DNA of 64,000 bases from Duganella sp. BJB480 (lineage in GTDB: Bacteria > Pseudomonadota > Gammaproteobacteria > Burkholderiales > Burkholderiaceae_D), in the NCBI GenBank assembly GCA_003416985.1, contig QVIN01000005.1, positions 62,001-126,000 on the forward strand. The letters run 5' to 3'. Below the pieces are notes generated by a model that ran no database searches, was not told the DNA's origin, and worked only from the letters and a program-made list of their open reading frames with translations. A program made the position numbers and the translations under genes. Positions within the stretch are counted from its first letter, which is position 1. Each line of letters begins with the position of its first letter. Below are positions 36,679 to 47,298 of the stretch, piece after piece.

Positions 36679-37593
36679 ATGAATCTTTCCGACCTGCGGG
36701 TTTTTGTCAGCGCCGCCCGCCGCCCGTCGCTGGGCGCGGCCGCGCTGGAGCTGCATCTGACGCCATCGGCCGTGTCCAAGGCGCTCAAGCGCCTGGAGGA
36801 TAGCCTGGGCAAGTCGCTGTTCGACCGCAGCGCCAAGCAGCTGGTGCTGAACGACAGCGGCCAGCTGCTGCTGGCGCGCGCGCAGACGCTGCTGGCGCTG
36901 GCCGATCAGGCCAAGGCCGACCTGATGGGCGAACGCGCCGCCGTCGATTGCCGCGTCGCCGGCCCGGCCATCCTGCTGTGGCGGCATGGGCAGATGTTGT
37001 CGCAGGCTCTGCGCGCCTACCCGGAGGCGAGCCTGCGCATGCAGGCGATGTTCGAGGATGAGGCGCTGGCGGCGCTGCTGCGCGGCGACATCAACGCCGC
37101 CATCGTCACCGGCGACGTCATCGAGGGACGCGGCGAGCACTGGTCGGACGAATGGCAGGTCACACCGTTGGGCAGCGTGACCCTGCATCTGGTGGCGGGG
37201 CAGCATCATCCGCTGGTGGCGTCGCTGCCGCCGGCGCCGCTGCTGGAGGCGGACACGGCGCAGGTGCTGGCCTACGATTTCGCCTGCCCGTCGCGTTCGC
37301 TGTTCTGCGGCGTGCAGCGCGGCGCGCGTTCCGACGGCTGGCGCGACGACCAGCTGCCGCGCAAGATCCGCTACTGGACCGACGATCTGCAACTGTTGCT
37401 GGCGCTGGTCAAATCCGGCGAGGCCCTGGCCTACCTGCCGGACTTCGCGCTGGCCGACCCCGAGCTGCGCCGCGTCCACGTGACGGACTGCGCCTTCGAA
37501 TGTGTGGAGCAGGTGGCGCTGGTGTGGAATGGCGCCAAGGCCAGCGCCTGGCAGCGTGAACTGGCGGCCTCGCTTGCGGGATACAACTCGTAA
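36679..37593 (+). CDS. LysR family transcriptional regulator
   Basis: The 304-residue protein has the LysR helix-turn-helix at its N-terminus (MNLSDLRVFVSAARRPSLGAAALELHLTPSAVSKALKRLEDSLG) and a periplasmic-binding-like effector domain (from about residue 90). It is divergent from the oxidoreductase operon, which is its probable target. ATG 36679 was chosen over a TTG nine bases upstream. The effector is unknown. Confidence 0.93.
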   Translation: MNLSDLRVFVSAARRPSLGAAALELHLTPSAVSKALKRLEDSLGKSLFDRSAKQLVLNDSGQLLLARAQTLLALADQAKADLMGERAAVDCRVAGPAILLWRHGQMLSQALRAYPEASLRMQAMFEDEALAALLRGDINAAIVTGDVIEGRGEHWSDEWQVTPLGSVTLHLVAGQHHPLVASLPPAPLLEADTAQVLAYDFACPSRSLFCGVQRGARSDGWRDDQLPRKIRYWTDDLQLLLALVKSGEALAYLPDFALADPELRRVHVTDCAFECVEQVALVWNGAKASAWQRELAASLAGYNS

Positions 37594-37698
37594 CTTTTCT
37601 TACGGAAATGCGGTCGTCTGCCGCCGGGGCGGTCGCGTTAATTGCTCAAGACGCTGATGAACAGCGATCTGCCCACCACTAGAAAAGGAAACACAATC

Positions 37699-38181
37699 AT
37701 GAAAACCAAATCCCTGATGATCGCCGGCGTGCTTTCCATGATCAGCGCCGCAGCCTTCGCGCAGACCAATCCAGTGGCACAAGTCCATCGCGACAACGCT
37801 CAGATACGCCAGGACGTCAAAGAAATCCACCAGGACACCCGCGAGATCAAGCGCGACAACGCGGTGATCGCGGCCAAGCAAACCCAGGTGGCGGCAGGTG
37901 AGCAGCAACTGAAGGCGGAACGCGGCGAACGCAACGCGCTGGCCCGCGCCGAGCACACCGATGTGAGGAAGGGCGACCTGGCCGGCGCCCAGCAGCTGGA
38001 CCAGGCGCGTCGCGCCGAGCAGCAGAACATCAAGGTGGAAAAGCAGGCTATCAAGCATGACGAGAAAGTGATCGCCCGTCGCAGCGCCGACAAGCATCAG
38101 GAGCAACTGGCGCGCCGCGACGAGAAACTGGAGCGCCACGCCGACAAGGTCAAGCGCGACCATGACGCAGCCAAGATCTGA
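37699..38181 (+). CDS. Hypothetical exported coiled-coil protein
   Basis: The 160-residue protein has a signal peptide (MKTKSLMIAGVLSMISAAAFAQ). The remainder is a highly charged, nearly continuous helix with repeats such as QIRQDVKEIHQDTREIKRDNAVI, so a long periplasmic coiled coil is expected. Composition is dominated by Asp, Glu, Lys, Arg, Gln and His. The family is not recognised. AAAAGGAAA precedes the ATG. A strong terminator follows. Confidence 0.82.
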   Translation: MKTKSLMIAGVLSMISAAAFAQTNPVAQVHRDNAQIRQDVKEIHQDTREIKRDNAVIAAKQTQVAAGEQQLKAERGERNALARAEHTDVRKGDLAGAQQLDQARRAEQQNIKVEKQAIKHDEKVIARRSADKHQEQLARRDEKLERHADKVKRDHDAAKI

Positions 38182-38200
38182 TTGCTGAAATATCAAGTAA

Positions 38201-38231
38201 GCCGGGCGCCTCCAAACCGCCCGGCTTTTTT
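38201..38231 (+). terminator. Intrinsic terminator after the coiled-coil protein gene
   Basis: GCCGGGCG (38201-38208) pairs with CGCCCGGC (38218-38225), followed by six T. Confidence 0.92.
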
Positions 38232-38273
38232 GCGCTTGCGCCACTTGGCGCGAGGAACTATATTGAACTTATC

Positions 38274-38753
38274 ATGACCGTCGCCCTCAACTCCGTCAGC
38301 GCAAGTCCGGCCTACCAGCCGTATGTGCCCGTCGTCTCCAGTACGGCGGCGGGGGCCTTGTCGTCGGCGGCCGTCAGCCTGTCGGCGGAGTCGGCCGTGG
38401 TGGCGTCGCTGGGCGGATCGACCGGCGCCGCAGTTTACACGCCGTCCGGCTTGCTGGACACATTGCAGCAGGCCGGCATCGCGACCGAGCCGGTGACCGT
38501 TCCCGCTGAAGGCAGCAATGTCGACACCTCGGCCACGGCGCAGCAGGCGCAGGATCAGGCCATTCTTTCCTCTTTGGCTTCGGCGCCGTCGGCGTCGGGC
38601 ATCTACACCGGCGCCGGAACGGTTGGCGGGCTGTCGGAGCAGGCCTCGGCCAACTGGGCGGAGCTGCTCAAGGCCAATCCCAACCTGGCCGGCACTGTCA
38701 TCGCCGATTCTTTCAACGCCGGCCTGGTCAGCTCCCTGCAAGTCACCGCCTAA
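38274..38753 (+). CDS. Hypothetical low-complexity protein
   Basis: The 159-residue protein is rich in Ala, Ser, Val and Gly without a clear signal peptide. Its C-terminal 40 residues are less repetitive (NWAELLKANPNLAGTVIADSFNAGLVSSLQ). No family is recognised. No Shine-Dalgarno is visible; a TATATT at 38259-38264 with TTGCGC 17 bp upstream would place transcription start only a few bases before the ATG, so the message may be almost leaderless. It ends 6 bases before the large palindrome. Confidence 0.62.
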   Translation: MTVALNSVSASPAYQPYVPVVSSTAAGALSSAAVSLSAESAVVASLGGSTGAAVYTPSGLLDTLQQAGIATEPVTVPAEGSNVDTSATAQQAQDQAILSSLASAPSASGIYTGAGTVGGLSEQASANWAELLKANPNLAGTVIADSFNAGLVSSLQVTA

Positions 38754-38759
38754 TAAAAT

Positions 38760-38847
38760 TGGGGTCAAGTCTGACATTCGGACACGAGCTCTGCCGTAGA
38801 CGCGCGTCTACGGCAGAGCTCGTGTCCGAATGTCAGACTTGACCCCA
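38760..38847. repeat. 88-bp perfect palindrome (REP-like element)
   Basis: Starting TGGGGTCAAGTCTGACA and ending in its exact complement, two 44-base arms meet without a loop at GTAGACGC/GCGTCTAC (centre 38803/38804). It sits in the gap between two convergent genes. The outer TGGGGTCA...TGACCCCA resembles REP sequences linked to RAYT transposases, but no transposase is nearby. It could also stop transcription from both sides, although it has no T-tract. Confidence 0.92.
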
Positions 38848-38852
38848 CCGGT

Positions 38853-41800
38853 TTACTGGGTTTGCAGCTCCACGTTGACCATGTTGTCGTCCGGCTTGCG
38901 GTCGATGAGCTTGTTGTCGGGATCGATGCCGGCCTTGCCCGGACGGCCGTTGATGATGACCGTGTACAGATTGTCCTTGCGCTCGATGAGCTTGCGCTCG
39001 CGGTACAGGCTGTTGCCGTCCTTGTCGTCGATGCCGATGTCGATCCAGTCCTTCAACGCCGTGTCTTTTTCCGCGCCCTGGTCGGTGGCCCGCACCTTGG
39101 CCGCGCTGACCGCGAACGTGACTTCGTACTTGCCATCCGCCAGCTTGCGCGCGGTGGCCGAGATCGCATGGTTCTCGTACAGCACGATGCTGTTGAACAG
39201 GTCGTCGATCAGGTAGGCCTGCTCGGGCGGCGTGATCTTGCGCAGCGCGTCGATCAGCACCGTCACGCTAGGATACGGCCCGTTCGCGTGGCCGAACTGC
39301 GCCAGCACGTCCTTGAGCGCGCCGTTGACCTTGGCCTCGCCCAGGATGTCCTGCAACTGGTACATCGCCAGGCTGCCCTTGCGGTACTGGATGTAGCCCT
39401 GGTTCTCGTTCTCGGCCAGCGGCAGTTCCTTCTTGCGCTCCAGCGCGCGGCCCAGCAGGTACTGGTCGAGGTCGTAGTGCAGGAAGCGCCGCATCTTGTC
39501 CGCGCCGTAATTCTTCTTCATCACCATCAGCGCCGAGTATTCGGCCAGCGTCTCGCTCAGCACCGTGCTGCCGCGCGTGTTGCCGCCCACCAGCTGGTGG
39601 CCCCACCACTGGTGCGCCACCTCGTGTGCGGTGACGTAGAACGGGTAGTCGATGTCCTTGGGGTTGCGGTCGTTGACCTTGGCGATGAAGCCGAACGCTT
39701 CCGAATACGGTATCGTCGTCGGGAACGATTGCGCGAACGTCGCGTAGCGTGGGAACTCGACGATGCGTACCAGCTTGTGCTGGTACGGTCCGAAGTTGCG
39801 CGTGTAGTAGTCCAGCGATTCCTTGATGCCTTTGTCCATGCGGTCGAGGTTGTACTCGTGGCCGGGATGGTAGTAGAGCTCGATGCCCACGTCCTGCCAC
39901 CAGTCGCGCTTGACCAGGTAGCGCGCCGACTGGATGGCGTAGTAGTTCAGGATGGGCTGGTCCATCTTGTAGTGGTAGTAGTGCCGTCCCTGCTTGCTCC
40001 ATTCCTTGACCAGCGTGCCCGGCGCGATGGCGATCTGGTCGGCGCTGGTGCTGATGGTGGCGTCGAGATTGATCCAGTCGGCGTCGTTGCCGACGGCGTT
40101 GTTGGCCAGGCCGCCCGGGTCGTCGCGCGGCAGCATGCGCTCGCGCGCCGGCAGCTTGTGCTTGCGGCGGTCGCGCGGGTCGTTCAGTTCCATCGACTGC
40201 TGGTAGCCGATGTGCGGCAGCACGGCGTTGTCGAAGAAGGTGCCGTTGCCGATCACCGGCGTGTCCTGGCCCATGCCCAGGATGCCCTCGGGGACGAAGG
40301 CGACGTCGAACTCCATCGTCAGCTGCGCGCCCGGCGCCAGCGGCTTGGCCAGCTTGTAGCTGTAGAAGCCGAGCTCGTCGTCCTGGATGCCCGGCCGCGC
40401 GTCCTGGCTGAAGCGCACCTTGAATTGCGTGGCGGTGTTGTCCTGGTAGACCAGCACGTCGCCGATCGGCTGCGCGGTCTTGTTCTCCAGCAGGTAGCGG
40501 CCCTTGACCACCAGGCTGCGCTGGTTCGGCACGATGGCGACGTCGAGCTTGACGTCGGTGATGCGCGGCTGCGGCACCACGGCGAATTTCTTGTACTTGC
40601 GTTCGTAGTCGGCGTGCTCGGCGTCCTTGCGGTAGGCCGACTTGAAGCAGTGGACGATGTGGGTGTTGTAGAACACCACGCTGCCGGCGCCGACAAAGAT
40701 CAGCAGGCCGGCCGCCACCGTGCTCAGCACCGGCACCGTCAGCGCGTGGCGCGCCAGCTGCAGGCGCTGGCGCCAGCCGTCGTTGGTGCCGCGCGCCCAG
40801 AACAGCAGCGACAGCACCACCAGCAGCAGGGCCGCGCCGGCCCAGTACAGCTCGAACCAGCGCTCGCGCGCCAGGTAGTGGCCGTAGCCGTTCATGGCGG
40901 AATAGATGAAGCTCGGCATGGTGCCGTAGATGAGCATGGGGTCGTCGACGCCCACCGTGCCCAGCGTGATGCTGGCCAGGTAGTAGACGATCATCGCGAA
41001 GTAGGCCAGGTATTTCTGGTTGATCAGCACCTGCAGCGCGATCGCCAGCACGGCCGACAACGCGTAGGCCGGCAGCTGGATCAGGAACAGGTGGTGCAGG
41101 TACAGGCCGGGCTCGAGGATGAAATAGCCCTTGCCGATCTGGATCGCCATGCCGCACAACATCACGACCAGCATCAGCATGGCCTGCAGGCCGATCAGCG
41201 CGATCAGCTTGGACAGCATCGGCAGCCAGCTCGGGATGGGCAGCGCGTCCAGCATCTGGCCCATGCGCGCCTCGCGCTCGCGCCAGACCAGCTCGCCGGC
41301 GTAGAAGGTGGTGATGACGAACATGAACAGCGCGAAGGTTTCCGACACCGACTCCAGCACCAGGTAGGTGACCGGATAGGTGATGGTGCCGAAGATGGAA
41401 CCCATGTCCAGCGCGCTGGCGAGCATCATCAGCACGCCGGCCAGCACGATGACCAGGAAGTAGATGTTCTTGGTGGTCTCGCGCAGGTTCAGCCAGCTCA
41501 TCTTGAACAGCAGCGAGGCCAGGCTGCGCGAGGCGAAGTCGGGTTTTTCCTGCGTGCTGGTGGACTGGGCCGACAGGTGCAGCGGCGTCTCGCCCTCGCC
41601 GCGGCTGGTGCTGCCGGAGCCGCTGTCGATGGTGGCGATGAAGTGGAAGCGCCAGTAGCCCAGCAGCAGGCCGGCCAGCGCGAACGAGCACCACAGCACG
41701 CGGTTGAGCAGGTACACGCCTTCCGGCCAGAACATGCGGGTGTTGCGCTCGAAGATGGGCCAGTACTCGGTCAGACGGATCACGGCGGTGGTGCCGAACG

Positions 41801-42434
41801 GATCGATCAGCGCGGCCAGCGTCTTGTAGTCGAGGTCGCGCGCCAGGCCGGGCGCGACGATGTAGCCGATCAGCATGACCACGCTGGAGATGTAGACCGG
41901 CAGCATGCGCCGCGTCAGCGCGGCCAGGATGAAGAACACGGCGCCGAAGATGAATAGGTCGGGCAGGATGACGATCAGGTAGGGGATCAGGTAGCCCGGC
42001 AGGCCCGGCTGGCCCAGGCGCTCGGGATCGGTGCCGGGGATGTAGCTGCCCAGCCAGACGCCCAGCACGATGCTGGTGAAGATGATCGCCAGCGTGAAAT
42101 AGGCGCCGAGGAAGCGGCCGAACATGTACTGGTGCTTCCTGATCGGCGCCGAGAAAAAGAAGTGCTGCATGTCGTATTCGAAGTCCTGCTGCACCGAGCG
42201 GCCCATCATGGCGGCCATGACCACCACGCCCAGCGAGGCCAGCACGCTGGTGGTGAACATCAGCGAGCGCGGCGAATCGATCAGCTGGCTGCCGAAGGCC
42301 ACCGAGGCGCCCTTGAAGACGCCGCCGGCGGCGGCCATCCACAGCATCGACAGCGCCAGGAAGCCGAGGAAATAGACCCAGGTGGACAGCAGCTTGAGGC
42401 GCTGGCGCGCTTCAAAGTAGGCGATGGAGAACAT
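38853..42434 (-). CDS. ABC-2 permease fused to an M1 family metallopeptidase
   Basis: The 1193-residue protein joins two modules. The N-terminal 600 residues hold about twelve membrane helices in two ABC-2 permease-like halves (starting [16 protein letters not shown]). The C-terminal part, from about residue 640, is an M1 aminopeptidase domain with [10 protein letters not shown] (zinc ligands His937 and His941) and Glu961 in [13 protein letters not shown] as third ligand. The peptidase would face the periplasm. It follows an ABC ATPase gene by 9 bp, so the complex probably couples export with peptide cutting or uses the peptidase for maturation. Substrate unknown. Confidence 0.9.
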   Translation of the reverse strand: MFSIAYFEARQRLKLLSTWVYFLGFLALSMLWMAAAGGVFKGASVAFGSQLIDSPRSLMFTTSVLASLGVVVMAAMMGRSVQQDFEYDMQHFFFSAPIRKHQYMFGRFLGAYFTLAIIFTSIVLGVWLGSYIPGTDPERLGQPGLPGYLIPYLIVILPDLFIFGAVFFILAALTRRMLPVYISSVVMLIGYIVAPGLARDLDYKTLAALIDPFGTTAVIRLTEYWPIFERNTRMFWPEGVYLLNRVLWCSFALAGLLLGYWRFHFIATIDSGSGSTSRGEGETPLHLSAQSTSTQEKPDFASRSLASLLFKMSWLNLRETTKNIYFLVIVLAGVLMMLASALDMGSIFGTITYPVTYLVLESVSETFALFMFVITTFYAGELVWREREARMGQMLDALPIPSWLPMLSKLIALIGLQAMLMLVVMLCGMAIQIGKGYFILEPGLYLHHLFLIQLPAYALSAVLAIALQVLINQKYLAYFAMIVYYLASITLGTVGVDDPMLIYGTMPSFIYSAMNGYGHYLARERWFELYWAGAALLLVVLSLLFWARGTNDGWRQRLQLARHALTVPVLSTVAAGLLIFVGAGSVVFYNTHIVHCFKSAYRKDAEHADYERKYKKFAVVPQPRITDVKLDVAIVPNQRSLVVKGRYLLENKTAQPIGDVLVYQDNTATQFKVRFSQDARPGIQDDELGFYSYKLAKPLAPGAQLTMEFDVAFVPEGILGMGQDTPVIGNGTFFDNAVLPHIGYQQSMELNDPRDRRKHKLPARERMLPRDDPGGLANNAVGNDADWINLDATISTSADQIAIAPGTLVKEWSKQGRHYYHYKMDQPILNYYAIQSARYLVKRDWWQDVGIELYYHPGHEYNLDRMDKGIKESLDYYTRNFGPYQHKLVRIVEFPRYATFAQSFPTTIPYSEAFGFIAKVNDRNPKDIDYPFYVTAHEVAHQWWGHQLVGGNTRGSTVLSETLAEYSALMVMKKNYGADKMRRFLHYDLDQYLLGRALERKKELPLAENENQGYIQYRKGSLAMYQLQDILGEAKVNGALKDVLAQFGHANGPYPSVTVLIDALRKITPPEQAYLIDDLFNSIVLYENHAISATARKLADGKYEVTFAVSAAKVRATDQGAEKDTALKDWIDIGIDDKDGNSLYRERKLIERKDNLYTVIINGRPGKAGIDPDNKLIDRKPDDNMVNVELQTQ

Positions 42435-42443
42435 GCGGCCGCC

Positions 42444-43337
<894 letters not shown>

Positions 43338-43516
43338 GCTAACTCCTGAATGATTCTGCCGGTGCCTGCTCCGCGTTTCTGTACGGCCATACACTTTTCA
43401 CATGATGGCATTGTATTGAATTTGCCCAGGACATGGGGCGCCATTGCGATGGGCGGCGGAAACCGCGCGCCAGAGTGCAAAAACAGCGTACCAGACGGCG
43501 GCGCAATTCAGGCTGG

Positions 43517-43537
43517 TTGAATAGACAACTTATTCAA
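43517..43537. repeat. Small perfect inverted repeat at the end of the NatB-like gene
   Basis: TTGAATA-GACAACT-TATTCAA spans the stop codon of the minus-strand permease gene and borders an AT-rich segment. It has no T-tract, so an operator for the downstream ABC operon is as likely as a termination role. Confidence 0.35.
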
Positions 43538-44730
43538 TTTCTAAACAAAACCTGCTCGCGGTTGAACCACCAGCGGCACACCGCCAGCAGGGCGCCGGCG
43601 GTCAGCGTGGTCGACAGCAGGATGACCCAGAACATGCTGTAGTCCATCGTGCCCTTGACCAGCTCTTTCATTGCCAGGGAGACATTGGTCAGCGGCACCA
43701 TCGCCCACTTCCAGTTCAGCTCGACGCCGGGCAGCAGCGCCACCAGGGTCGGCATGACGGTGACCAGGATCAGCGGCGAGATCAGGCCGGCCGCCTCCTT
43801 GTAGCTCTTGGCGTAGACCGAGATCGACAGCAGGATGGCGGCGAAGATGGCGGCGGTCGGCACCAGCATCAGCGCCACCATGGCCAGGTCCAGCGGGCCG
43901 ATGGCGCGCACCATCTGCGCCAGGTCGCTGCCGATCACCGGGCCGAAGAAGGTCAGCAGTACGCCCATGCTGGCGATCATCAGCAGCGCCGAGGTCAGGC
44001 CGACGGTGAACAGCATCAGGAACTTGGCCATCACCAGGGCGCTGCGCGAGACCGGCGCCAGCAGCAGGGTCTCCAGCGTGCCGCGCTCCTTCTCGCCGGC
44101 GCCGGTGTCGATCGCCGGATACATGGCCGCCAGCAGGCACACCATCAGCAGGATGTAGGGCAGCATGCCGCCCACCACCGCGCCCATCTGCTCGCGCTTG
44201 TCGGCGGTGGAATGGTCCTCCAGCGTGATCGGGTCCAGCGCGAAGCGCAGCTGCTCCTGGTTGAGATTGAGCGCGGACAGCGCCTGCTCGCGCAGCAGGC
44301 GGTTCTGGCCGCCGATCACCGACATCACGCGCTTGCGCGTCAGGTCCACGGTCGCGGCGCTGTTGTAGTGCAGCGCGATCACGCCTTGCTGCTGGCGGGC
44401 CAGGCTGGCCTCGAAGCCGGCCGGGATCACCAGCGCGAACTTGATGCGGTCGTCGCCGATGGCGGCCTTGATGTCGGCTGGGCTGGCCAGCACCACCTCG
44501 CGGAAGCCTTTTTCTTTGGCGAAGCGTTCGGCCAGGTGGGGCGCCTGGTCCTTGCCGAAGATCGAGTAGGCCATTTCGGCCTGGCTGGCCTGCTTGAACA
44601 TGGTCGACGAGACGTAGCCGAAGCCGGTCAGGATCAGCGGCATCGCGAACACGGGAATGAACACGGTGAAGAAAAAAGTGCGGCGGTCGCGCGCCAGCTC
44701 CAGCAATTCCTTGATGTAGATGATCCACAT
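43534..44730 (-). CDS. ABC-2 permease, NatB-like
   Basis: The 398-residue permease starts MWIIYIKELLELARDRRTFFFTVFIPVFAMPLIL. It has a large extracytoplasmic domain between the first helix and a cluster of five or six C-terminal helices (from MLPYILLMVCLLAAMYPAIDT). The conserved GEKERGTLETLLLAPVSR motif marks NatB/CcmB-type exporters, known for sodium extrusion in Bacillus. The substrate here is not certain. It is next to its ATPase with a 3-bp gap. Confidence 0.9.
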   Translation of the reverse strand: MWIIYIKELLELARDRRTFFFTVFIPVFAMPLILTGFGYVSSTMFKQASQAEMAYSIFGKDQAPHLAERFAKEKGFREVVLASPADIKAAIGDDRIKFALVIPAGFEASLARQQQGVIALHYNSAATVDLTRKRVMSVIGGQNRLLREQALSALNLNQEQLRFALDPITLEDHSTADKREQMGAVVGGMLPYILLMVCLLAAMYPAIDTGAGEKERGTLETLLLAPVSRSALVMAKFLMLFTVGLTSALLMIASMGVLLTFFGPVIGSDLAQMVRAIGPLDLAMVALMLVPTAAIFAAILLSISVYAKSYKEAAGLISPLILVTVMPTLVALLPGVELNWKWAMVPLTNVSLAMKELVKGTMDYSMFWVILLSTTLTAGALLAVCRWWFNREQVLFRN

Positions 44731-44733
44731 GGC

Positions 44734-45513
44734 TCAGGGCTCCCGGTTGATGACGCCGACGAAGGCGTCGTACAGGTCGGCGCTGCCGCCCAGGTGGCGC
44801 AGCTCGTCGACCGTGCCGTGGAAGGCGGTCTTGCCGTGGTTGATGACGCACACGCGGTCGCACAGTTTCTCCACCTCGTGCAGGTGGTGGGTGGAGAAGA
44901 TCAGCGGCACGTGCAGCGCCTTGTAGCTGGCGATGAAGTCCAGCAGGATCTTGGCCGACATCACGTCCAGGCCGGTGGTCGGCTCGTCGAGGATGACGAT
45001 CTGCGGCTCATGCACCACGGTGCGGGCGATCGAGCATTTCTGCTTCATGCCGGTGGACAGCTGGTCGGCGCGCTTGTTGCCGTACTCGGTCATCTGCAGC
45101 AGCTCGAACAGCTCGTCGCAACGGCGCTTCAGGTAGGGCGGGCTCATGCCGTGCAGGCGGCCGAAGTATTCGACGTTTTCGCGCGCGGTCAGGCGGCCGT
45201 ACAGGCCGGTGGTGCCGGACAGGAATCCGATGTGCTGGCGCGCGGCCAGCGGATCGCTCAGCAGGTCGATGCCGTTGGCGTGGATGCTGCCCGCGTCCGG
45301 TTTGAGCGCGGTCGACAGCAGGCGCAGCGTGGTGGTCTTGCCGGCGCCGTTGGGACCGAGCAGGCCCAGCACCTCGCCGGGCGCGCAGCGGAAGCCGACG
45401 TCGCGCACCGCGTGGAACCAGCCGTCGTGCTCGCGTGGATCGCGCGCCTGGGCCGGTTTGCCGCCGCGCGAGGCCATGCGGAAGCGCTTGGCGAGACCCC
45501 TGACCTCAATCAT
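44734..45513 (-). CDS. ABC transporter ATP-binding protein, NatA-like
   Basis: The 259-residue ATPase has Walker [11 protein letters not shown], signature LSTGMKQK (a variant of LSGGQ), Walker [13 protein letters not shown] and the switch His in [10 protein letters not shown]. An insertion of about 20 residues near position 20 ([22 protein letters not shown]) precedes the nucleotide-binding core. It is the first gene of the NatA/NatB-type pair. Start [11 protein letters not shown] at 45513 lies 3' of AAGGACAG. Confidence 0.92.
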   Translation of the reverse strand: MIEVRGLAKRFRMASRGGKPAQARDPREHDGWFHAVRDVGFRCAPGEVLGLLGPNGAGKTTTLRLLSTALKPDAGSIHANGIDLLSDPLAARQHIGFLSGTTGLYGRLTARENVEYFGRLHGMSPPYLKRRCDELFELLQMTEYGNKRADQLSTGMKQKCSIARTVVHEPQIVILDEPTTGLDVMSAKILLDFIASYKALHVPLIFSTHHLHEVEKLCDRVCVINHGKTAFHGTVDELRHLGGSADLYDAFVGVINREP

Positions 45514-45624
45514 TGTTCTGTCCTTGTTGAGAAAATTTCAAGAGTAGCATGTAAAAAATCTTACGCGCAAGCTACTGGTTGTACAAATGTCTTGCTATAG
45601 TCGGATATGGGAGAAGAACAGAAA

Positions 45625-46059
45625 ATGCATCCTCAACTGCAGGAAAAGATCTTGGCCGTGACCCACTGTGGCGTGGACCGGCGCGAGTCCACCGGATTCT
45701 TCCGCGTGGCGCTGGGGCTGTTTTACCTGTCCGGCCTGATGACCAAGGAAACCCTGGACTTCGACAAGCTGGACCGCGACTTCAACCGCTTCATCTACCA
45801 CAGCATCGGCAAGGGCCACAGCATCACCAGCATCCTGCAATACATGAGCGGGGAGAAGGTGGTGCCGGTGGTGGAATCCAAGCGTTTCCTGCGCGCGTTC
45901 GCCGAGCACTGCCCGGAGGTGCCGATCGAGAACATCCCCTTCCTGCTGGGGCTGAACCTGAGCGTGGCGAAGGATATTTCCAAGATCGACGTGCGCGGCC
46001 CGGTGGCCGACTACATCGAACGCCAGCGCCAGTTGCGCGAGGCGGCCGAGGCAAGTTGA
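45625..46059 (+). CDS. Conserved hypothetical protein
   Basis: The protein of about 144 residues starts MHPQLQEKILAVTHCGVDRRESTGFFRVALGLFYLSG. It looks helical and soluble, with no signal peptide. The family is not recognised. ATG 45625 follows GGAGAAG and is preferred; ATG 45607 lies next to a TATAGT (45596-45601) that could be the -10, which would leave no leader. It is divergent from the NatA gene and 48 bp upstream of the coq7-like gene. Confidence 0.72.
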   Translation: MHPQLQEKILAVTHCGVDRRESTGFFRVALGLFYLSGLMTKETLDFDKLDRDFNRFIYHSIGKGHSITSILQYMSGEKVVPVVESKRFLRAFAEHCPEVPIENIPFLLGLNLSVAKDISKIDVRGPVADYIERQRQLREAAEAS

Positions 46060-46107
46060 GGCGGCGGCCCTTATAATATTGCTTTCGTTTTGAATGCGAG
46101 TTTGCCC

Positions 46108-46749
46108 ATGGCCGCCTACCACCACACCCCGCTGGACCGATTGATCGCCGGCGCCGACAAGGCGTTGCGCGTGATCACCGGCGTCGCCTCGGCTTCGCGC
46201 CCGACGCCGGCGCTGCACGCGGCCGATGCCCAGATGAGCGAGGCGGAGACCCGCCACAGCGCCGGTCTGATGCGCGTGAACCATGTGGGCGAGGTGTGCG
46301 CGCAGGCGCTGTACAACTCGCAGGGCCGCTTCGCCAAGACCGAGCAGATGCGCGCGCAGTTCGAGCAGGCGGGCAGGGAAGAGGAAGACCATCTGGCCTG
46401 GACCGCGCAGCGGCTGGGTGAATTGAATTCGCACATCAGCGTGCTCAATCCGCTGTTCTACGCGGGCGCGTACGCGCTGGGCACGGTGGCGGCGGTGCTG
46501 GGCGATGCGCGCAGCCTGGGCTTCGTGGTGGAGACGGAACGGCAGGTGGAGGCGCACCTGGCCAGCCACCTGGACAAGCTGCCGCCGCAGGACGCCAAGT
46601 CGCGCGCCATCGTCGAGCAGATGCGGATCGATGAAATCGAACACGGCGCCGCCGCGCAGGCGCTGGGCGCCTCGCAGACGCCGGCTCCGGTGCAGGCGGT
46701 GATGGCGGTGATGGGCAAAATCATGACCAGCACTGCGTATTACATCTAA
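46108..46749 (+). CDS. coq7: 2-polyprenyl-3-methyl-6-methoxy-1,4-benzoquinone monooxygenase (Coq7 type)
   Basis: This di-iron hydroxylase makes demethoxyubiquinone into the next intermediate of ubiquinone synthesis. The 213-residue protein has the metal ligands of the Coq7 family in NHVGEVCAQALY, REEEDHLAW, ETERQVEAHL and MRIDEIEHG. Many betaproteobacteria use Coq7 instead of UbiF. ATG 46108 was chosen; a TTG 18 bases upstream is possible. It overlaps the convergent OsmC gene by 4 bases. Confidence 0.93.
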   Translation: MAAYHHTPLDRLIAGADKALRVITGVASASRPTPALHAADAQMSEAETRHSAGLMRVNHVGEVCAQALYNSQGRFAKTEQMRAQFEQAGREEEDHLAWTAQRLGELNSHISVLNPLFYAGAYALGTVAAVLGDARSLGFVVETERQVEAHLASHLDKLPPQDAKSRAIVEQMRIDEIEHGAAAQALGASQTPAPVQAVMAVMGKIMTSTAYYI

Positions 46750-47168
46750 GCCTCGATAATCTCGAACGAGTGCGTGATCTCGGCAGTCTTGCCGAGCATG
46801 ATGGAAGCAGAGCAGTACTTGTCGTGCGACAGCGTGATCGCGCGTTCCACCGCCTCGGGCTTCAAGTCCTTGCCGGTCACGGTGAAGTGGAAGTTAATCT
46901 TGGTGAACACCTTCGGCTCGGTGTCGGCGCGCTCGGCGGTCAAGGTGCACTCGCAGCCGCGGATGTCGGCGCGGCCCTTCTTCATGATCAGCACCACGTC
47001 GTAGGCCGTGCAACCGCCGGTGCCCAGCAACACCATTTCCATCGGACGCGGCGCCAGGTTGTGGCCGCCGCCCTCGGGCGCGCCATCCATGTTGACCATG
47101 TGGCCGGAGCCGGTCTGGGCCAAGAAACTCATGCCCGACGGGCCATTCCAGCTGACTTTGCATTCCAT
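46746..47168 (-). CDS. OsmC family protein
   Basis: OsmC/Ohr-fold proteins reduce organic peroxides with a Cys pair. In the 140-residue product these are Cys53 (LGTGGCTAYD) and Cys119 (SHDKYCSASIML). It fits the YhfA-like OsmC subgroup. ATG 47168 follows GGAG; an upstream in-frame start at 47288 would overlap the NHL gene start. It is convergent with coq7 and divergent from the NHL gene. Confidence 0.9.
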   Translation of the reverse strand: MECKVSWNGPSGMSFLAQTGSGHMVNMDGAPEGGGHNLAPRPMEMVLLGTGGCTAYDVVLIMKKGRADIRGCECTLTAERADTEPKVFTKINFHFTVTGKDLKPEAVERAITLSHDKYCSASIMLGKTAEITHSFEIIEA

Positions 47169-47298
47169 CGTCTTCTCCGTTAAAAATCGTTGCGCGTATT
47201 GTAAAGGAGTCCGGCCGGACTGGCTTGCATGAGGATTTTTTCCTTGCCGTGGGCGCGCCGGGAACGCATACTTTATGATCCAGATCAAGGAGTCCGCG

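Noticed and set aside
38862..41957. Plus-strand frame of about 1000 codons opposite the M1-fused permease
   Set aside because: No domain or ribosome site; the minus-strand product has intact HExxH and membrane helices.
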